This document shows positions 1-6,206 of a stretch of 64,000 nt of DNA, piece by piece. Under the pieces are notes generated by a model that was given only the letters and a program-made list of their open reading frames with translations, ran no database searches and was not told where the DNA came from. Origin of the DNA: CANLBN01 sp050633825 (GTDB taxonomy: Bacteria; Pseudomonadota; Gammaproteobacteria; Pseudomonadales; Cellvibrionaceae); NCBI GenBank assembly GCA_050633825.1, contig JBOEHG010000015.1, forward strand, positions 26,042 through 90,041, read 5' to 3'. Both the position numbers and the translations under genes were made by a program. The first letter of the stretch is position 1. Each line of letters opens with the position of its first letter.

Positions 1-339
1 GTACTGATTTTAATCTATGCCTACGCCTTTTTTACCTTTAGCTGGTCCATGCGCCAGTATGGTTTTGCGACAGTTGTTATTGGTGCTGCACCCTTAAAAG
101 AAGAGGTTGAAGAAGACCCGGATTGCGCGAAAGATTTTATTCGAGCCAGCGCCAAGGTGATTGATATGGCCGCACATACTTATAATTATGGCTTAAGAGC
201 CTATTACTTTTCTCTCTCTGTATTGGCGTGGTTTATTAACGTGTGGTTCTTTGTTGCCGCAAGTACATTGGTTGTCATCGTATTGTATTTACGTGAATTC
301 CATTCCCGGCCTTTAAGGGAATTAAGGTTACTGCAATAA
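1..339 (+). CDS. DUF599 family membrane protein, C-terminal part (5' end outside window)
   Basis: The reading frame is open from base 1, so the gene starts upstream; the first ATG at 49 is internal. The visible 112 residues contain a YAFFTFSWSMRQYGF segment followed by IGAAP, which is the typical conserved block of DUF599 integral membrane proteins, then a soluble loop and a C-terminal hydrophobic helix (about residues 76-96 of the visible part). Function of the family is unknown. It ends 8 bp from the convergent NAD(P)-binding gene and appears unrelated to it. Confidence 0.8.
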   Translation, partial: VLILIYAYAFFTFSWSMRQYGFATVVIGAAPLKEEVEEDPDCAKDFIRASAKVIDMAAHTYNYGLRAYYFSLSVLAWFINVWFFVAASTLVVIVLYLREFHSRPLRELRLLQ

Positions 340-347
340 GCGTTATT

Positions 348-989
348 TCAATAAGCTACAGTAAACGCACTATTCTTGTGATGGGGTGACTCTGCTTCAT
401 CCATTATTGCGCTAGCGAAATCTTCCATCGATATATGCGAATGACCTTCTTGGTCTGTAAGCAAAGTATCTGTACCAACGCGATAATGCCCAGTTTTTAT
501 CCCCGGTACTAACATTGCTGGCGGAGAAATATAGGTCCAGTCCGCTTCTTTTTCGGCTAAACAAACCTCATACTGGGCTTGACAGGCACGGGCAATAGGA
601 ATGATCTCTTCTGGTAAAAAGCCCGGAGAAGTCAGAACGGTTTCGTTACTTTCTTTATTTAGCTTTAAGCGTGCTGCACCACCAACAATTAATACTCGTG
701 TATTGAGATTGGCCGCAGCCTTTAAAACTGCTTGAGTTGATAATACTAGAGTTTCTTCTTCTCCAGCACTTGGGCGAATTGCACTGATAATTAAATCGCT
801 ATTATCAATGTTGTCGTTAAACATAGATATATTATTAATATTCGCTTCTATTTTCTTTACCGTTTGAGGCAATTGCTGTAACGACTTTTTGGTACGCGTA
901 ACAGCGGTGACTGTGTGCCCTCGGTTGAGCGCTTCTTTTACTGTACGACGGCCAACATCTCCGGACCCGCCAATAATAATAACCTTCAT
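348..989 (-). CDS. NAD(P)-binding oxidoreductase-like protein (atypical SDR, NAD(P)H-binding family)
   Basis: A 213-residue cytoplasmic protein whose N-terminus carries the Rossmann motif GGSGDVGRRT (residues 7-16), followed by a basic segment after beta-2 that would suit NADP. The size and motif fit the NmrA/YwnB-like NAD(P)H-binding family (putative flavin reductases or redox-sensing proteins); no Tyr-x3-Lys classical SDR catalytic pair stands out. Its start overlaps the stop of the upstream transporter gene by 4 bp, so the two are translationally coupled. With the divergent MarR gene this looks like a small inducible stress or drug-response unit. The substrate is unknown. Confidence 0.8.
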   Translation of the reverse strand: MKVIIIGGSGDVGRRTVKEALNRGHTVTAVTRTKKSLQQLPQTVKKIEANINNISMFNDNIDNSDLIISAIRPSAGEEETLVLSTQAVLKAAANLNTRVLIVGGAARLKLNKESNETVLTSPGFLPEEIIPIARACQAQYEVCLAEKEADWTYISPPAMLVPGIKTGHYRVGTDTLLTDQEGHSHISMEDFASAIMDEAESPHHKNSAFTVAY

Positions 990-1885
990 ATGCTTTCACC
1001 TTTGTAGTTAAGTGTATGAGTTCTTGATTGTTTGCCTTTTACTTGAGCTAGGTATTGGCTAAACCAAATACTGCTTAAAACGATCGTAACTCCTATTATT
1101 TGTAAAACCGTTAGTGTTTCTCCCAGTAGTAACCACCCGATTACAACCGCCGTGGTTGGGCTTAGAAAACCCAAAGTTGATGCCACTGTCATATTGATAC
1201 GAGTCAGCCCTCTAAACCAAATAAAATAGCTTAATGCTGCGCCAATAATGCTGAGCCAGAGAAACCCCATTAGATTTGCTAGGCTCACGGGAGGCAAAGG
1301 AGGTTCTAGCCATATTGCTAGGGGAATAAGTAATATTCCGCCTGCGGTTAATTGCCATGCGGTGTAAGTAAGCAGCGATGTTGGTGGCTGCCACTTCTTT
1401 GTAAGAACCGTGCCAGTCGCCATTGCGCAGGCACTACCAATCCCCGCAATAACACCCATAAAGTCCAGTGTTCCCGAAGGTGTTAGTACCAGCAGAGCAA
1501 CGCCGCCAACACCGGCTGTTGCTGCGAGAATGATTTTTATAGTGATCGTGTTTCCCAACAAAAGATAGGCAAGGAAAATAACAACAATAGGCTGCGCTGC
1601 CCCGAGTGTTGCCGCTATACCCCCCGGCAGGCGATACGCCGTAATAAAGAGCAATACCCAAAAAATAGAGAAATTAAGAGCCCCCAAAACAAACATTTTC
1701 CACCACCAGTGGCCTTGCGGTAGCTTGCGAACGATCAATAATAAAAATAGTCCCGCAGGTAAAGCCCGTAACATGGCAGCAGTAATAGGGTAGTCATTCG
1801 GTAAAAATTCCGTTGTTACATAATAAGTAGTGCCCCAAATGATGGGCGCCAGAGCGGTTATTGCTATATCACGGTATGGATACAT
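986..1885 (-). CDS. EamA/DMT family transporter (RhaT-like drug/metabolite exporter)
   Basis: A 299-residue inner-membrane protein with about ten hydrophobic helices in two EamA repeats; the first repeat contains APIIWGTTYYVTTEF near residue 13, the second begins near residue 150. Family members export amino acids, metabolites or drugs; the substrate cannot be told from sequence. It is the first gene of a two-gene operon (4-bp overlap with the NAD(P)-binding gene) and is transcribed away from a MarR regulator. The twin palindromes at 1906-1950 lie only 20 bp upstream of its ATG, so MarR probably represses it. Confidence 0.88.
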   Translation of the reverse strand: MYPYRDIAITALAPIIWGTTYYVTTEFLPNDYPITAAMLRALPAGLFLLLIVRKLPQGHWWWKMFVLGALNFSIFWVLLFITAYRLPGGIAATLGAAQPIVVIFLAYLLLGNTITIKIILAATAGVGGVALLVLTPSGTLDFMGVIAGIGSACAMATGTVLTKKWQPPTSLLTYTAWQLTAGGILLIPLAIWLEPPLPPVSLANLMGFLWLSIIGAALSYFIWFRGLTRINMTVASTLGFLSPTTAVVIGWLLLGETLTVLQIIGVTIVLSSIWFSQYLAQVKGKQSRTHTLNYKGESI

Positions 1886-1905
1886 AAAAGCCTGTTGATA
1901 TAATT

Positions 1906-1950
1906 TATCTTGACGTCAAGATATCATAATAAAAATCTTGACGTCAAGAT
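1906..1950. promoter_or_regulatory. Twin palindromic MarR operators in divergent promoter region
   Basis: Two perfect palindromes with one core: TATCTTGACGTCAAGATA at 1906-1923 and ATCTTGACGTCAAGAT at 1935-1950, centres 28 bp apart. They sit between the exporter start (1885) and the MarR start (1973). MarR-family dimers bind such dyads and usually control the divergent gene and themselves, so these are the likely operators. Presence and symmetry are seen directly; binding is inferred. Confidence 0.85.
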
Positions 1951-1972
1951 AATAGGCAAAGATAATCTGCGT

Positions 1973-2470
1973 ATGGATCATGTAGATAAAATCATTAAAC
2001 AGTGGAATCAAGAGCGCCCCGACCTCAATGTTGGCCCTATGGCAACCATTGGTCGTGTAAAGCGCCTGTCGATATTTTTTACCCGTGAAATGGAAAGAAC
2101 CTTTGCAGAGTTTGATTTGCACAGCGCGAGTTTTGATGTATTAGCAACTTTACTGCGATCAGGTAAGCCATACTGCATGTCACCGGGTGAGCTGATAGCA
2201 TCCACCATGGTGACATCGGGCACCATGACAAACCGTGTTGATCAGCTGGAAAAGGCTGGGCTAGTTGTAAGAGTCCAAAGCGAGCAAGATAAACGCAGCA
2301 TGAAGATCTCGCTCAGTGATAAAGGCTATACATTGATTAATAAAGTTGTAGAGCAACATGTCAAAACCCAAGATCAGCTAACGCAGATGCTTTCTCAAAA
2401 AGAAAAGCAAACGCTGGATTCACTCTTGCAAAAAATAACGCCGTATTTTGAGAATACAGATAATCAATAA
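1973..2470 (+). CDS. MarR family transcriptional regulator
   Basis: A 165-residue protein with the winged-helix architecture of MarR: dimerisation helices at both ends, a recognition-helix region around GTMTNRVDQLEKAGLVVR, and the wing motif EQDKRSMKISLSDKG. I chose the ATG at 1973; the frame stays open back to a TTG at 1910, but that start would lie inside the first operator palindrome and translate both operators. The gene is divergent from the exporter/oxidoreductase operon. MarR proteins normally repress until a small phenolic or oxidant ligand, or cysteine oxidation, releases them. The ligand here is unknown. Confidence 0.9.
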   Translation: MDHVDKIIKQWNQERPDLNVGPMATIGRVKRLSIFFTREMERTFAEFDLHSASFDVLATLLRSGKPYCMSPGELIASTMVTSGTMTNRVDQLEKAGLVVRVQSEQDKRSMKISLSDKGYTLINKVVEQHVKTQDQLTQMLSQKEKQTLDSLLQKITPYFENTDNQ

Positions 2471-2483
2471 GTGCTGCTTAATG

Positions 2484-2520
2484 AGAGTTATTTTTATTAG
2501 CATTTGTCACCGACCCCTTT
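2484..2520 (+). repeat. REP-like hairpin repeat, copy A
   Basis: One of three related AT-rich repeats, all in the same orientation (here, 5122-5177, 5981-6034). They share a core close to TTATTTTTATTAGNATTTG followed by GTCACYG and a pyrimidine-rich end. Copy A lies just after the marR stop and just before the integron cassettes. Its complementary end is degenerate. The form suggests a REP-like element of the kind mobilised by RAYT transposases; no such transposase is in the window. Confidence 0.55.
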
Positions 2521-2554
2521 ACTTCGATAAGACCTAAAGAAAAATAATAGGCGC

Positions 2555-2687
2555 GTGACGGAAGAATAATGCGCATGCGCGTTTACATTCCGAGTCTTTG
2601 CTGGTAAAAAGAGCAATAAATCAAATAAAAACAGTGAGTTGAGGTATTTTTCTCGAGAGAGTTACGGAAGAATATCGCGCATGCTCA
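2555..2687 (+). repeat. 27-bp direct repeat pair upstream of the first cassette
   Basis: Bases 2555-2581 and 2661-2687 match at 22 of 27 positions (common core ACGGAAGAATA, then GCGCATGC), 106 bp apart. The second copy ends 10 bp before the first cassette boundary at 2698/2699. No coding function is apparent. The position relative to the boundary is reminiscent of the integrase-binding direct repeats of an attI site, but no integrase gene is present, so this is only a possibility. Confidence 0.45.
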
Positions 2688-2713
2688 CTATTAAAATGTT
2701 AGGCACCTTTAAT

Positions 2714-3052
2714 ATGGAAAATTTTTTAAGCCTAGAAAGGTATGACTTGTTGGCTAACGTAAAAATGATAGAAACCGAATTTTCTGGGCGTAAAACTCCG
2801 GTATTCGATAATTATCGTGGCCAATTCTTTTGGCATGTTAACGATGAGAGGTGTACCGATTGGTTAGCTGCCTATATCTTCGAGCATGGTGAATTGCACC
2901 CAGGCCAAAGTTCTAAATGCAAAATTATTTTAGCAGGTACTATTAAAGAGTTAGCTATTGGCCAGTTTAAGAATGGTGCTCAATTTGCAATTCGTGAAGG
3001 CTCAAGAATCGTGGCTATTGGGTCAATTATAGAGGTAAGCTTAAATGCCTAA
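2714..3052 (+). CDS. EF-Tu C-terminal-domain-like protein (cassette 1)
   Basis: A 112-residue protein. Its C-terminal segment FAIREGSRIVAIGSIIEV closely resembles the last strands of elongation factor Tu (domain III; EF-Tu has FAIREGGRTVGAGVV), and the preceding HPGQSSKCKIIL segment fits the strand before it. No GTPase domain is present, so it is a stand-alone beta-barrel domain of unknown role. I start at ATG 2714, 16 bp after the cassette boundary at 2698; the frame is open upstream to 2639, but that part would belong to the flanking DNA. The stop TAA is inside attC1. Cassette genes rarely carry their own promoter. Confidence 0.75.
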   Translation: MENFLSLERYDLLANVKMIETEFSGRKTPVFDNYRGQFFWHVNDERCTDWLAAYIFEHGELHPGQSSKCKIILAGTIKELAIGQFKNGAQFAIREGSRIVAIGSIIEVSLNA

Positions 3053-3136
3053 CAAGGAGCAACAATCGCTCCCGTTGGTCGCTGGGACGTCCAAAACGCT
3101 CCGCTTTTTTAGCCGCCCCTGTGCACGGCGTTAGGC
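3047..3136 (+). other. attC recombination site 1
   Basis: A 90-bp site bounded by GCCTAAC (3047-3053) and its perfect complement GTTAGGC (3130-3136), with a GC-rich imperfect dyad between and the usual CGGC before the crossover triplet. It contains the stop codon of cassette 1 and ends 2 bp before the start codon of cassette 2. This matches the marine chromosomal-integron attC form. Confidence 0.92.
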
Positions 3137-3138
3137 AT

Positions 3139-3594
3139 ATGGATGAAATTATATTAGAAATATTGGAGGCTTGGAGAAACAAAGGTAATTTTGGTCTTTC
3201 AGTTCCGTTTCTATTTGGAGCTTTATGTCAGCATCCAGATCAAACTATGGTTGGCAACGATGCGCGCGAGAAGTTTGAGTCATTCATAAATATAATCGGC
3301 CAATCAAACAGTATTCTTAGATTAAGTTACTGTGACAAAGCCAATGACTTAATACTTGCCCCAGTTCATGATGTTCCAGCGGGGTGCAAAAATATAGAAT
3401 CCACTAGGCTTTGGGTACAACACGATGTTGTGCCTGAAGATGCGGCTACCAAGAAAAGCCTGCATATTGCTTTGTGGGAAAAATATGGGCTTCATTTAGT
3501 GGATAATAATTTTTCATGTACTAATGGTCACTATTACCCATTCAGCAATGAAGACAAGCTTTTTATTTCTGAGGCTTTCGGCCAAAATGCCTAA
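3139..3594 (+). CDS. Hypothetical protein, integron cassette 2
   Basis: A 151-residue soluble protein that I do not recognise; no signal peptide or membrane helix. It has scattered Cys/His (for example RLSYCDKAND near residue 70) but no evident catalytic motif. I use ATG 3139; an upstream in-frame GTG at 3121 lies inside attC1. The ATG is only 2 bp after attC1, so there is no room for a normal Shine-Dalgarno sequence outside the recombination site. The stop codon is in attC2. As a cassette gene it is certainly horizontally mobile; its function is unknown. Confidence 0.75.
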   Translation: MDEIILEILEAWRNKGNFGLSVPFLFGALCQHPDQTMVGNDAREKFESFINIIGQSNSILRLSYCDKANDLILAPVHDVPAGCKNIESTRLWVQHDVVPEDAATKKSLHIALWEKYGLHLVDNNFSCTNGHYYPFSNEDKLFISEAFGQNA

Positions 3595-3692
3595 CAAGGT
3601 GGTCAATCGGACGCCTTTTCCATTGTTCGTTTTTGTGCTTGAATAGCACAACACTCACAATTACAAAGTCGCCGCTTACCACGGCGTTAACT
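3589..3692 (+). other. attC recombination site 2
   Basis: Begins with GCCTAAC at 3589, complementary to the start of cassette 2 (GTTAGGC at 3130), and ends with CGGCGTTAACT (3682-3692), where TTAACT is the first part of cassette 3. Length about 104 bp. It contains the stop codon of cassette 2. Confidence 0.9.
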
Positions 3693-3718
3693 GCAAACAC
3701 ATATAGAGAATATACATA

Positions 3719-4114
3719 GTGAAAGAAATAACCAGAATTAATCACCTAGGCTTAAGAGTTAAGGATTTAGAAACATCCAGAGGATTTTACGAAAAACTAG
3801 GGTTTATATTTATAGCTGGTCCAGTCGGGCCAGAACCTGTTGCTATTATGGAACATCCATCAGGCGTCAATATAAATTTTATCCTTAATGGCGATGCTAG
3901 TTGCACTGAAAACATCCTTATGGATATACCTCAGAAAAATACTGGCTATACCCATGTCGCACTAGAAGTGACTAACGCCGAATCAGCATTAGAGTCAGTT
4001 AAAGAGCTTGGTATTACAATAACTGGAGAAGTTGAATTTGAAGGTGCTAAGTTCTTTTTTATAAGAGATCCTGATAGTAATGTTATTGAATTTCATCAAC
4101 CGGCAAGCAGTTAA
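3719..4114 (+). CDS. VOC family protein (glyoxalase/bleomycin-resistance fold), cassette 3
   Basis: A 131-residue protein with the paired beta-alpha-beta-beta-beta modules of the vicinal-oxygen-chelate fold: INHLGLRVKDLETSRGFYEK at residues 7-26 and YTHVALEVTNAESALE in the second half, ending in DPDSNVIEFHQP. Putative metal ligands are His 9, His 80 and Glu near residue 124, the usual VOC positions. It starts with GTG at 3719, about 33 bp into the cassette; the TAA is inside attC3. VOC cassettes often give resistance to fosfomycin, bleomycin or methylglyoxal, but no subfamily-specific motif allows a closer call. Confidence 0.85.
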   Translation: MKEITRINHLGLRVKDLETSRGFYEKLGFIFIAGPVGPEPVAIMEHPSGVNINFILNGDASCTENILMDIPQKNTGYTHVALEVTNAESALESVKELGITITGEVEFEGAKFFFIRDPDSNVIEFHQPASS

Positions 4115-4194
4115 CAAACACATTAAAAAACGCCCACAAAAGGCGTGGGACAGCCTGCGCGTTGCTCCGGCTTCCCCTTACAACGGCGTTAGCT
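4107..4194 (+). other. attC recombination site 3
   Basis: GCAGTTAAC at 4107-4115 is the exact complement of GTTAACTGC at the start of cassette 3 (3686). The site ends with CGGCGTTAGCT (4184-4194), where TTAGCT starts cassette 4. The centre includes the dyad GCCCACAAAAGGCGTGGG. The length is about 88 bp and it contains the VOC gene's stop codon. Confidence 0.92.
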
Positions 4195-4213
4195 TTAATG
4201 TGGCTATAAACTG

Positions 4214-4402
4214 ATGCAGAAATATTTAGCATTCAAGTTGTTTTTAGGCGCCTTTTCAATTGTTAACGCCTTTTTAACTGTTTCTTTATTTAACTATATC
4301 TATGGTGTTGCGGAAGCTGTTCCAGAGTTTGTAAAGCTTATTGGAATAATTTATGTCGGTATCCCTCTAACTTATCTATATAAAATTATAATAAAGAAAT
4401 GA
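4214..4402 (+). CDS. Small two-helix membrane protein, cassette 4
   Basis: A 62-residue very hydrophobic protein with two predicted helices (about residues 7-29 and 38-58), a short acidic hinge (EAVPEF) and a Lys-rich C-terminus, so likely an inner-membrane hairpin. The ATG at 4214 lies 20 bp after the attC3 crossover. I do not recognise a family. The gene is followed not by its own attC start but by the hairpin element at 4408. Confidence 0.6.
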   Translation: MQKYLAFKLFLGAFSIVNAFLTVSLFNYIYGVAEAVPEFVKLIGIIYVGIPLTYLYKIIIKK

Positions 4403-4407
4403 TTTTT

Positions 4408-4481
4408 CTAGGATCAAAGAGTCAGAGTACTTAAAATAAGGAAGAAATTGAGAATCAAGAACTCTGTCCCTTTGATCTAGG
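4408..4481 (+). repeat. 74-bp hairpin element inserted in attC4 (REP/RAYT-like)
   Basis: Near-complementary ends CTAGGATCAAAGAGTCAGAGT-like (4408-4428) and ACTCTGTCCCTTTGATCTAGG-like (4461-4481) flank a 32-bp AT-rich centre. This style of short palindrome (ATCAAAGGGACAGAGT-type ends) is found in gammaproteobacteria as non-autonomous elements tied to REP-associated tyrosine transposases. It replaces the 5' half of the attC of cassette 4, so it probably inserted there. Confidence 0.65.
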
Positions 4482-4518
4482 ACGCAGCAACGCTGCTCCG
4501 CTTAGCCGAGCATTAGCC
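4480..4518 (+). other. attC site 4, 3' remnant
   Basis: GGACGCAGCAACGCTGCTCC followed by a TTAGCC-ending tail is the standard 3' half of an attC, but the 5' half (expected complement of GTTAGCTTTAA) is missing and the hairpin element sits in its place. The crossover base is also changed: ATTAGCC (4512-4518) instead of GTTAGCC. The site is probably inactive. Confidence 0.75.
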
Positions 4519-4538
4519 ACTTTTTTGAATTCGAGTAT

Positions 4539-5123
4539 ATGAATAAATATTTAGCATCATCAAAATATATAGACTGGGAAAATCCAAATATATTGGCTCA
4601 AGCTAAAGAGCTTGCTAATGGAGTTTCTGATCCAGAGGAGATTGCTCAGAGGTGCTTTGAGTTTGTTCGTGACGAAATTAGACATAGCTGGGACTACAAG
4701 CAAAATCCGGTAACATGTATAGCATCAGATGTTCTCGAATATCGTACAGGTTATTGCTACGCAAAAAGCCATTTATTGGCTGCATTACTGCGAGCAAATA
4801 AAATTCCTTCGGGCCTATGCTACCAACGCTTAACTATCACAGATGTTCCTCCGTTTTGTCTTCATGGTCTTAACGCTATTTATTTAGAACGCTATGGTTG
4901 GTATCGCGTAGATGCGCGAGGTAATAAACAAGGTGTTTCGGCTGCATTCTGTCCGCCTGTTGAGAAACTGGCTTTTCCCATCGTAACGTATGGTGAAGCC
5001 GATTTACCCGAAATTTGGGCCAAGCCTTTGTCTGTTGTAGTTGATACTCTTTATAACCATACAACTTATCAAGAGGTTGCAGATAATTTACCAGACGTCG
5101 AACTAGTCACGTCTAAGAAATAA
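4539..5123 (+). CDS. Transglutaminase-like (papain-fold) protein, putative cassette 5
   Basis: A 194-residue cytoplasmic protein with the transglutaminase-like core and its full catalytic triad: Cys in TGYCYAKS (about residue 73), His in CLHGLNAIY (about 110) and Asp in YRVDARGN (about 125). Such proteins act as cysteine proteases or amidases; the substrate is unknown. It starts 26 bp after the degenerate attC4, so it is probably an ancient cassette, but no attC of its own follows; instead REP-like copy B begins at its stop codon. Confident for the fold, not for the reaction. Confidence 0.85.
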   Translation: MNKYLASSKYIDWENPNILAQAKELANGVSDPEEIAQRCFEFVRDEIRHSWDYKQNPVTCIASDVLEYRTGYCYAKSHLLAALLRANKIPSGLCYQRLTITDVPPFCLHGLNAIYLERYGWYRVDARGNKQGVSAAFCPPVEKLAFPIVTYGEADLPEIWAKPLSVVVDTLYNHTTYQEVADNLPDVELVTSKK

Positions 5124-5177
5124 AGGAATTGATGACAGATAAGAATTATTTTTATTAGGACTTGTCACTGCTACTTT
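5122..5177 (+). repeat. REP-like hairpin repeat, copy B
   Basis: Same core as copies A and C, with roughly complementary ends (AAAGGAATTGATGACA and the complement of TGTCACTGCTACTTT). It starts at the stop codon of the transglutaminase-like gene, where an attC would be expected. Confidence 0.55.
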
Positions 5178-5441
5178 AAATCTTTGTTCCAAAAAGCTCT
5201 TTAAATTTTCCTGTGTTACGAGTGTTATGGCTTATCAGTTCTATACACTTTTGGTGAAAAAGCATATACACTTGCCCTTCAGGGCTCACCCTGACTATCA
5301 TTATTGGACTTTAATGTTTGTATAAATAGGCAAAGCAAGGCCTAGACTTGCTAAAATTTCAGAATTCGATTATTCGAAGGCTGTTTTTTGCCTAATAACC
5401 ACTCAATCATTTGAATGGTTTACAAAATATAGAGTTTGAAA
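5178..5441. other. Intergenic stretch without recognised gene
   Basis: With copy B this makes a 318-bp gap between the transglutaminase-like and GNAT genes. I see a small GC-rich hairpin TCAGGGCTCACCCTGA at 5279-5294 and an imperfect dyad around 5399-5422 (AACCA...TGGTT) just before the GNAT gene. There is no attC and no plausible ORF. Confidence 0.5.
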
Positions 5442-5915
5442 ATGTTTAAATCATCTAATATCCGCTCGTTAAAATTATCTGATCTAGCAAAGCTAAAAGT
5501 TATACTCGATCAGACTGAATTATTCCCTTCAGAAATGCTTGAAGAAATGGCTAATCCATTTTTCCACGATTCAGTCTGTACTGATTTTTGGCAGGTTTAT
5601 GAGCACAATGGAGAGACTATAGGGTTTCTGTATTGTGTGCAGGAAAGACTTACGGAGGGCACTTGGAATGTGCTTGCTATTGCAGTTCTCCCGGAGTTTC
5701 AACATCAGGGTATAGGAGGGTTACTTATGAGTAATATTGAGCAAATTCTCCAGAGTAGCAATAGCTCAACCCTATTAGTAGAGACATCTTCGCTTCCCGA
5801 ATATGGTCGTACAAGAAAGTTTTATGATTCTATCGGTTACCATAAAGAGGCGGTAATAAGAGATTTTTATGCAAAAGGAGAAGATAAAATTGTATTCTGG
5901 AAAAGTCTCAATTAA
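5442..5915 (+). CDS. GNAT family N-acetyltransferase
   Basis: A 157-residue protein with the GNAT fold; the acetyl-CoA-binding motif A is at about residues 87-105 (VLPEFQHQGIGGLLMSNIE, fitting Q/R-x-x-G-x-G/A), followed by a C-terminal motif B with FYDSIGYHKEAVIRDFYAKG. The closing segment resembles the RimI-like/YhbS-like small acetyltransferases. I use ATG 5442; a TTG two codons upstream is less likely. The gene is alone between REP-like copies B and C in the accessory island. The acceptor is unknown. Confidence 0.88.
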   Translation: MFKSSNIRSLKLSDLAKLKVILDQTELFPSEMLEEMANPFFHDSVCTDFWQVYEHNGETIGFLYCVQERLTEGTWNVLAIAVLPEFQHQGIGGLLMSNIEQILQSSNSSTLLVETSSLPEYGRTRKFYDSIGYHKEAVIRDFYAKGEDKIVFWKSLN

Positions 5916-5980
5916 ATTAAGAATTTGACTATAGCAAGTCAAGCAAGATGAAAAATACAAGGTAATAAGGAGATAAATAA

Positions 5981-6034
5981 AAGGGGCGATGATAAGTAAG
6001 CATTATTTTATTGGAATTTGTCACTGTCCCCTTG
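5981..6034 (+). repeat. REP-like hairpin repeat, copy C
   Basis: The best preserved copy: about 54 bp bounded by AAGGGGCGATGA and TCACTGTCCCCTT, which are imperfect inverted repeats, around the shared TTATTTTATTGGAATTTG core. It follows the GNAT gene. The remaining 290-bp gap to the DUF418 gene shows nothing else I recognise. Confidence 0.6.
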
Positions 6035-6206
6035 AATGGTTGCCCCTCTTAAATAAGGAGCGTTGTCATTATTTATCGTGATTGGTTTATCAAGACGGGT
6101 AAAGCTTAAGAAACTAAGCTGACTCGCAGCTATCGATACGCAACTTTACTAATGTTAGTCACTGTTTGAGAGATTAGTTTTAAATGGGATTTTTAATGGA
6201 GCTTTT

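Larger units (their letters stand above)
2698..4518 (+). mobile_element. Integron gene-cassette array without integrase in the window (CALIN-like)
   Basis: Four consecutive one-gene cassettes, all on the plus strand, are separated by attC sites (3047-3136, 3589-3692, 4107-4194, and a damaged one ending at 4518). For cassettes 2 and 3 the first bases of the cassette (TTAGGCA and TTAACTGC) are the exact complement of the 5' end of that cassette's own attC, which is the signature of integrase-mediated insertion. Cassette 1 begins with GTTAGGCA at 2698. Each intact cassette's gene stops inside its attC. No intI lies within 2.7 kb upstream, so this is either the distal part of a chromosomal integron or a cluster of attC sites lacking integrase. 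Confidence 0.88.

Noticed and set aside
1..2698. Search for an integrase gene (intI) upstream of the cassettes
   Set aside because: All frames here are accounted for by DUF599, the NAD(P)-binding protein, the DMT exporter and MarR; none has tyrosine-recombinase motifs.
4214..4580. Similar N-termini of the cassette 4 protein (MQKYLAFK) and the transglutaminase-like protein (MNKYLASSK)
   Set aside because: Only about eight residues and an AT-rich run agree; the rest is unrelated, so I treat it as chance.
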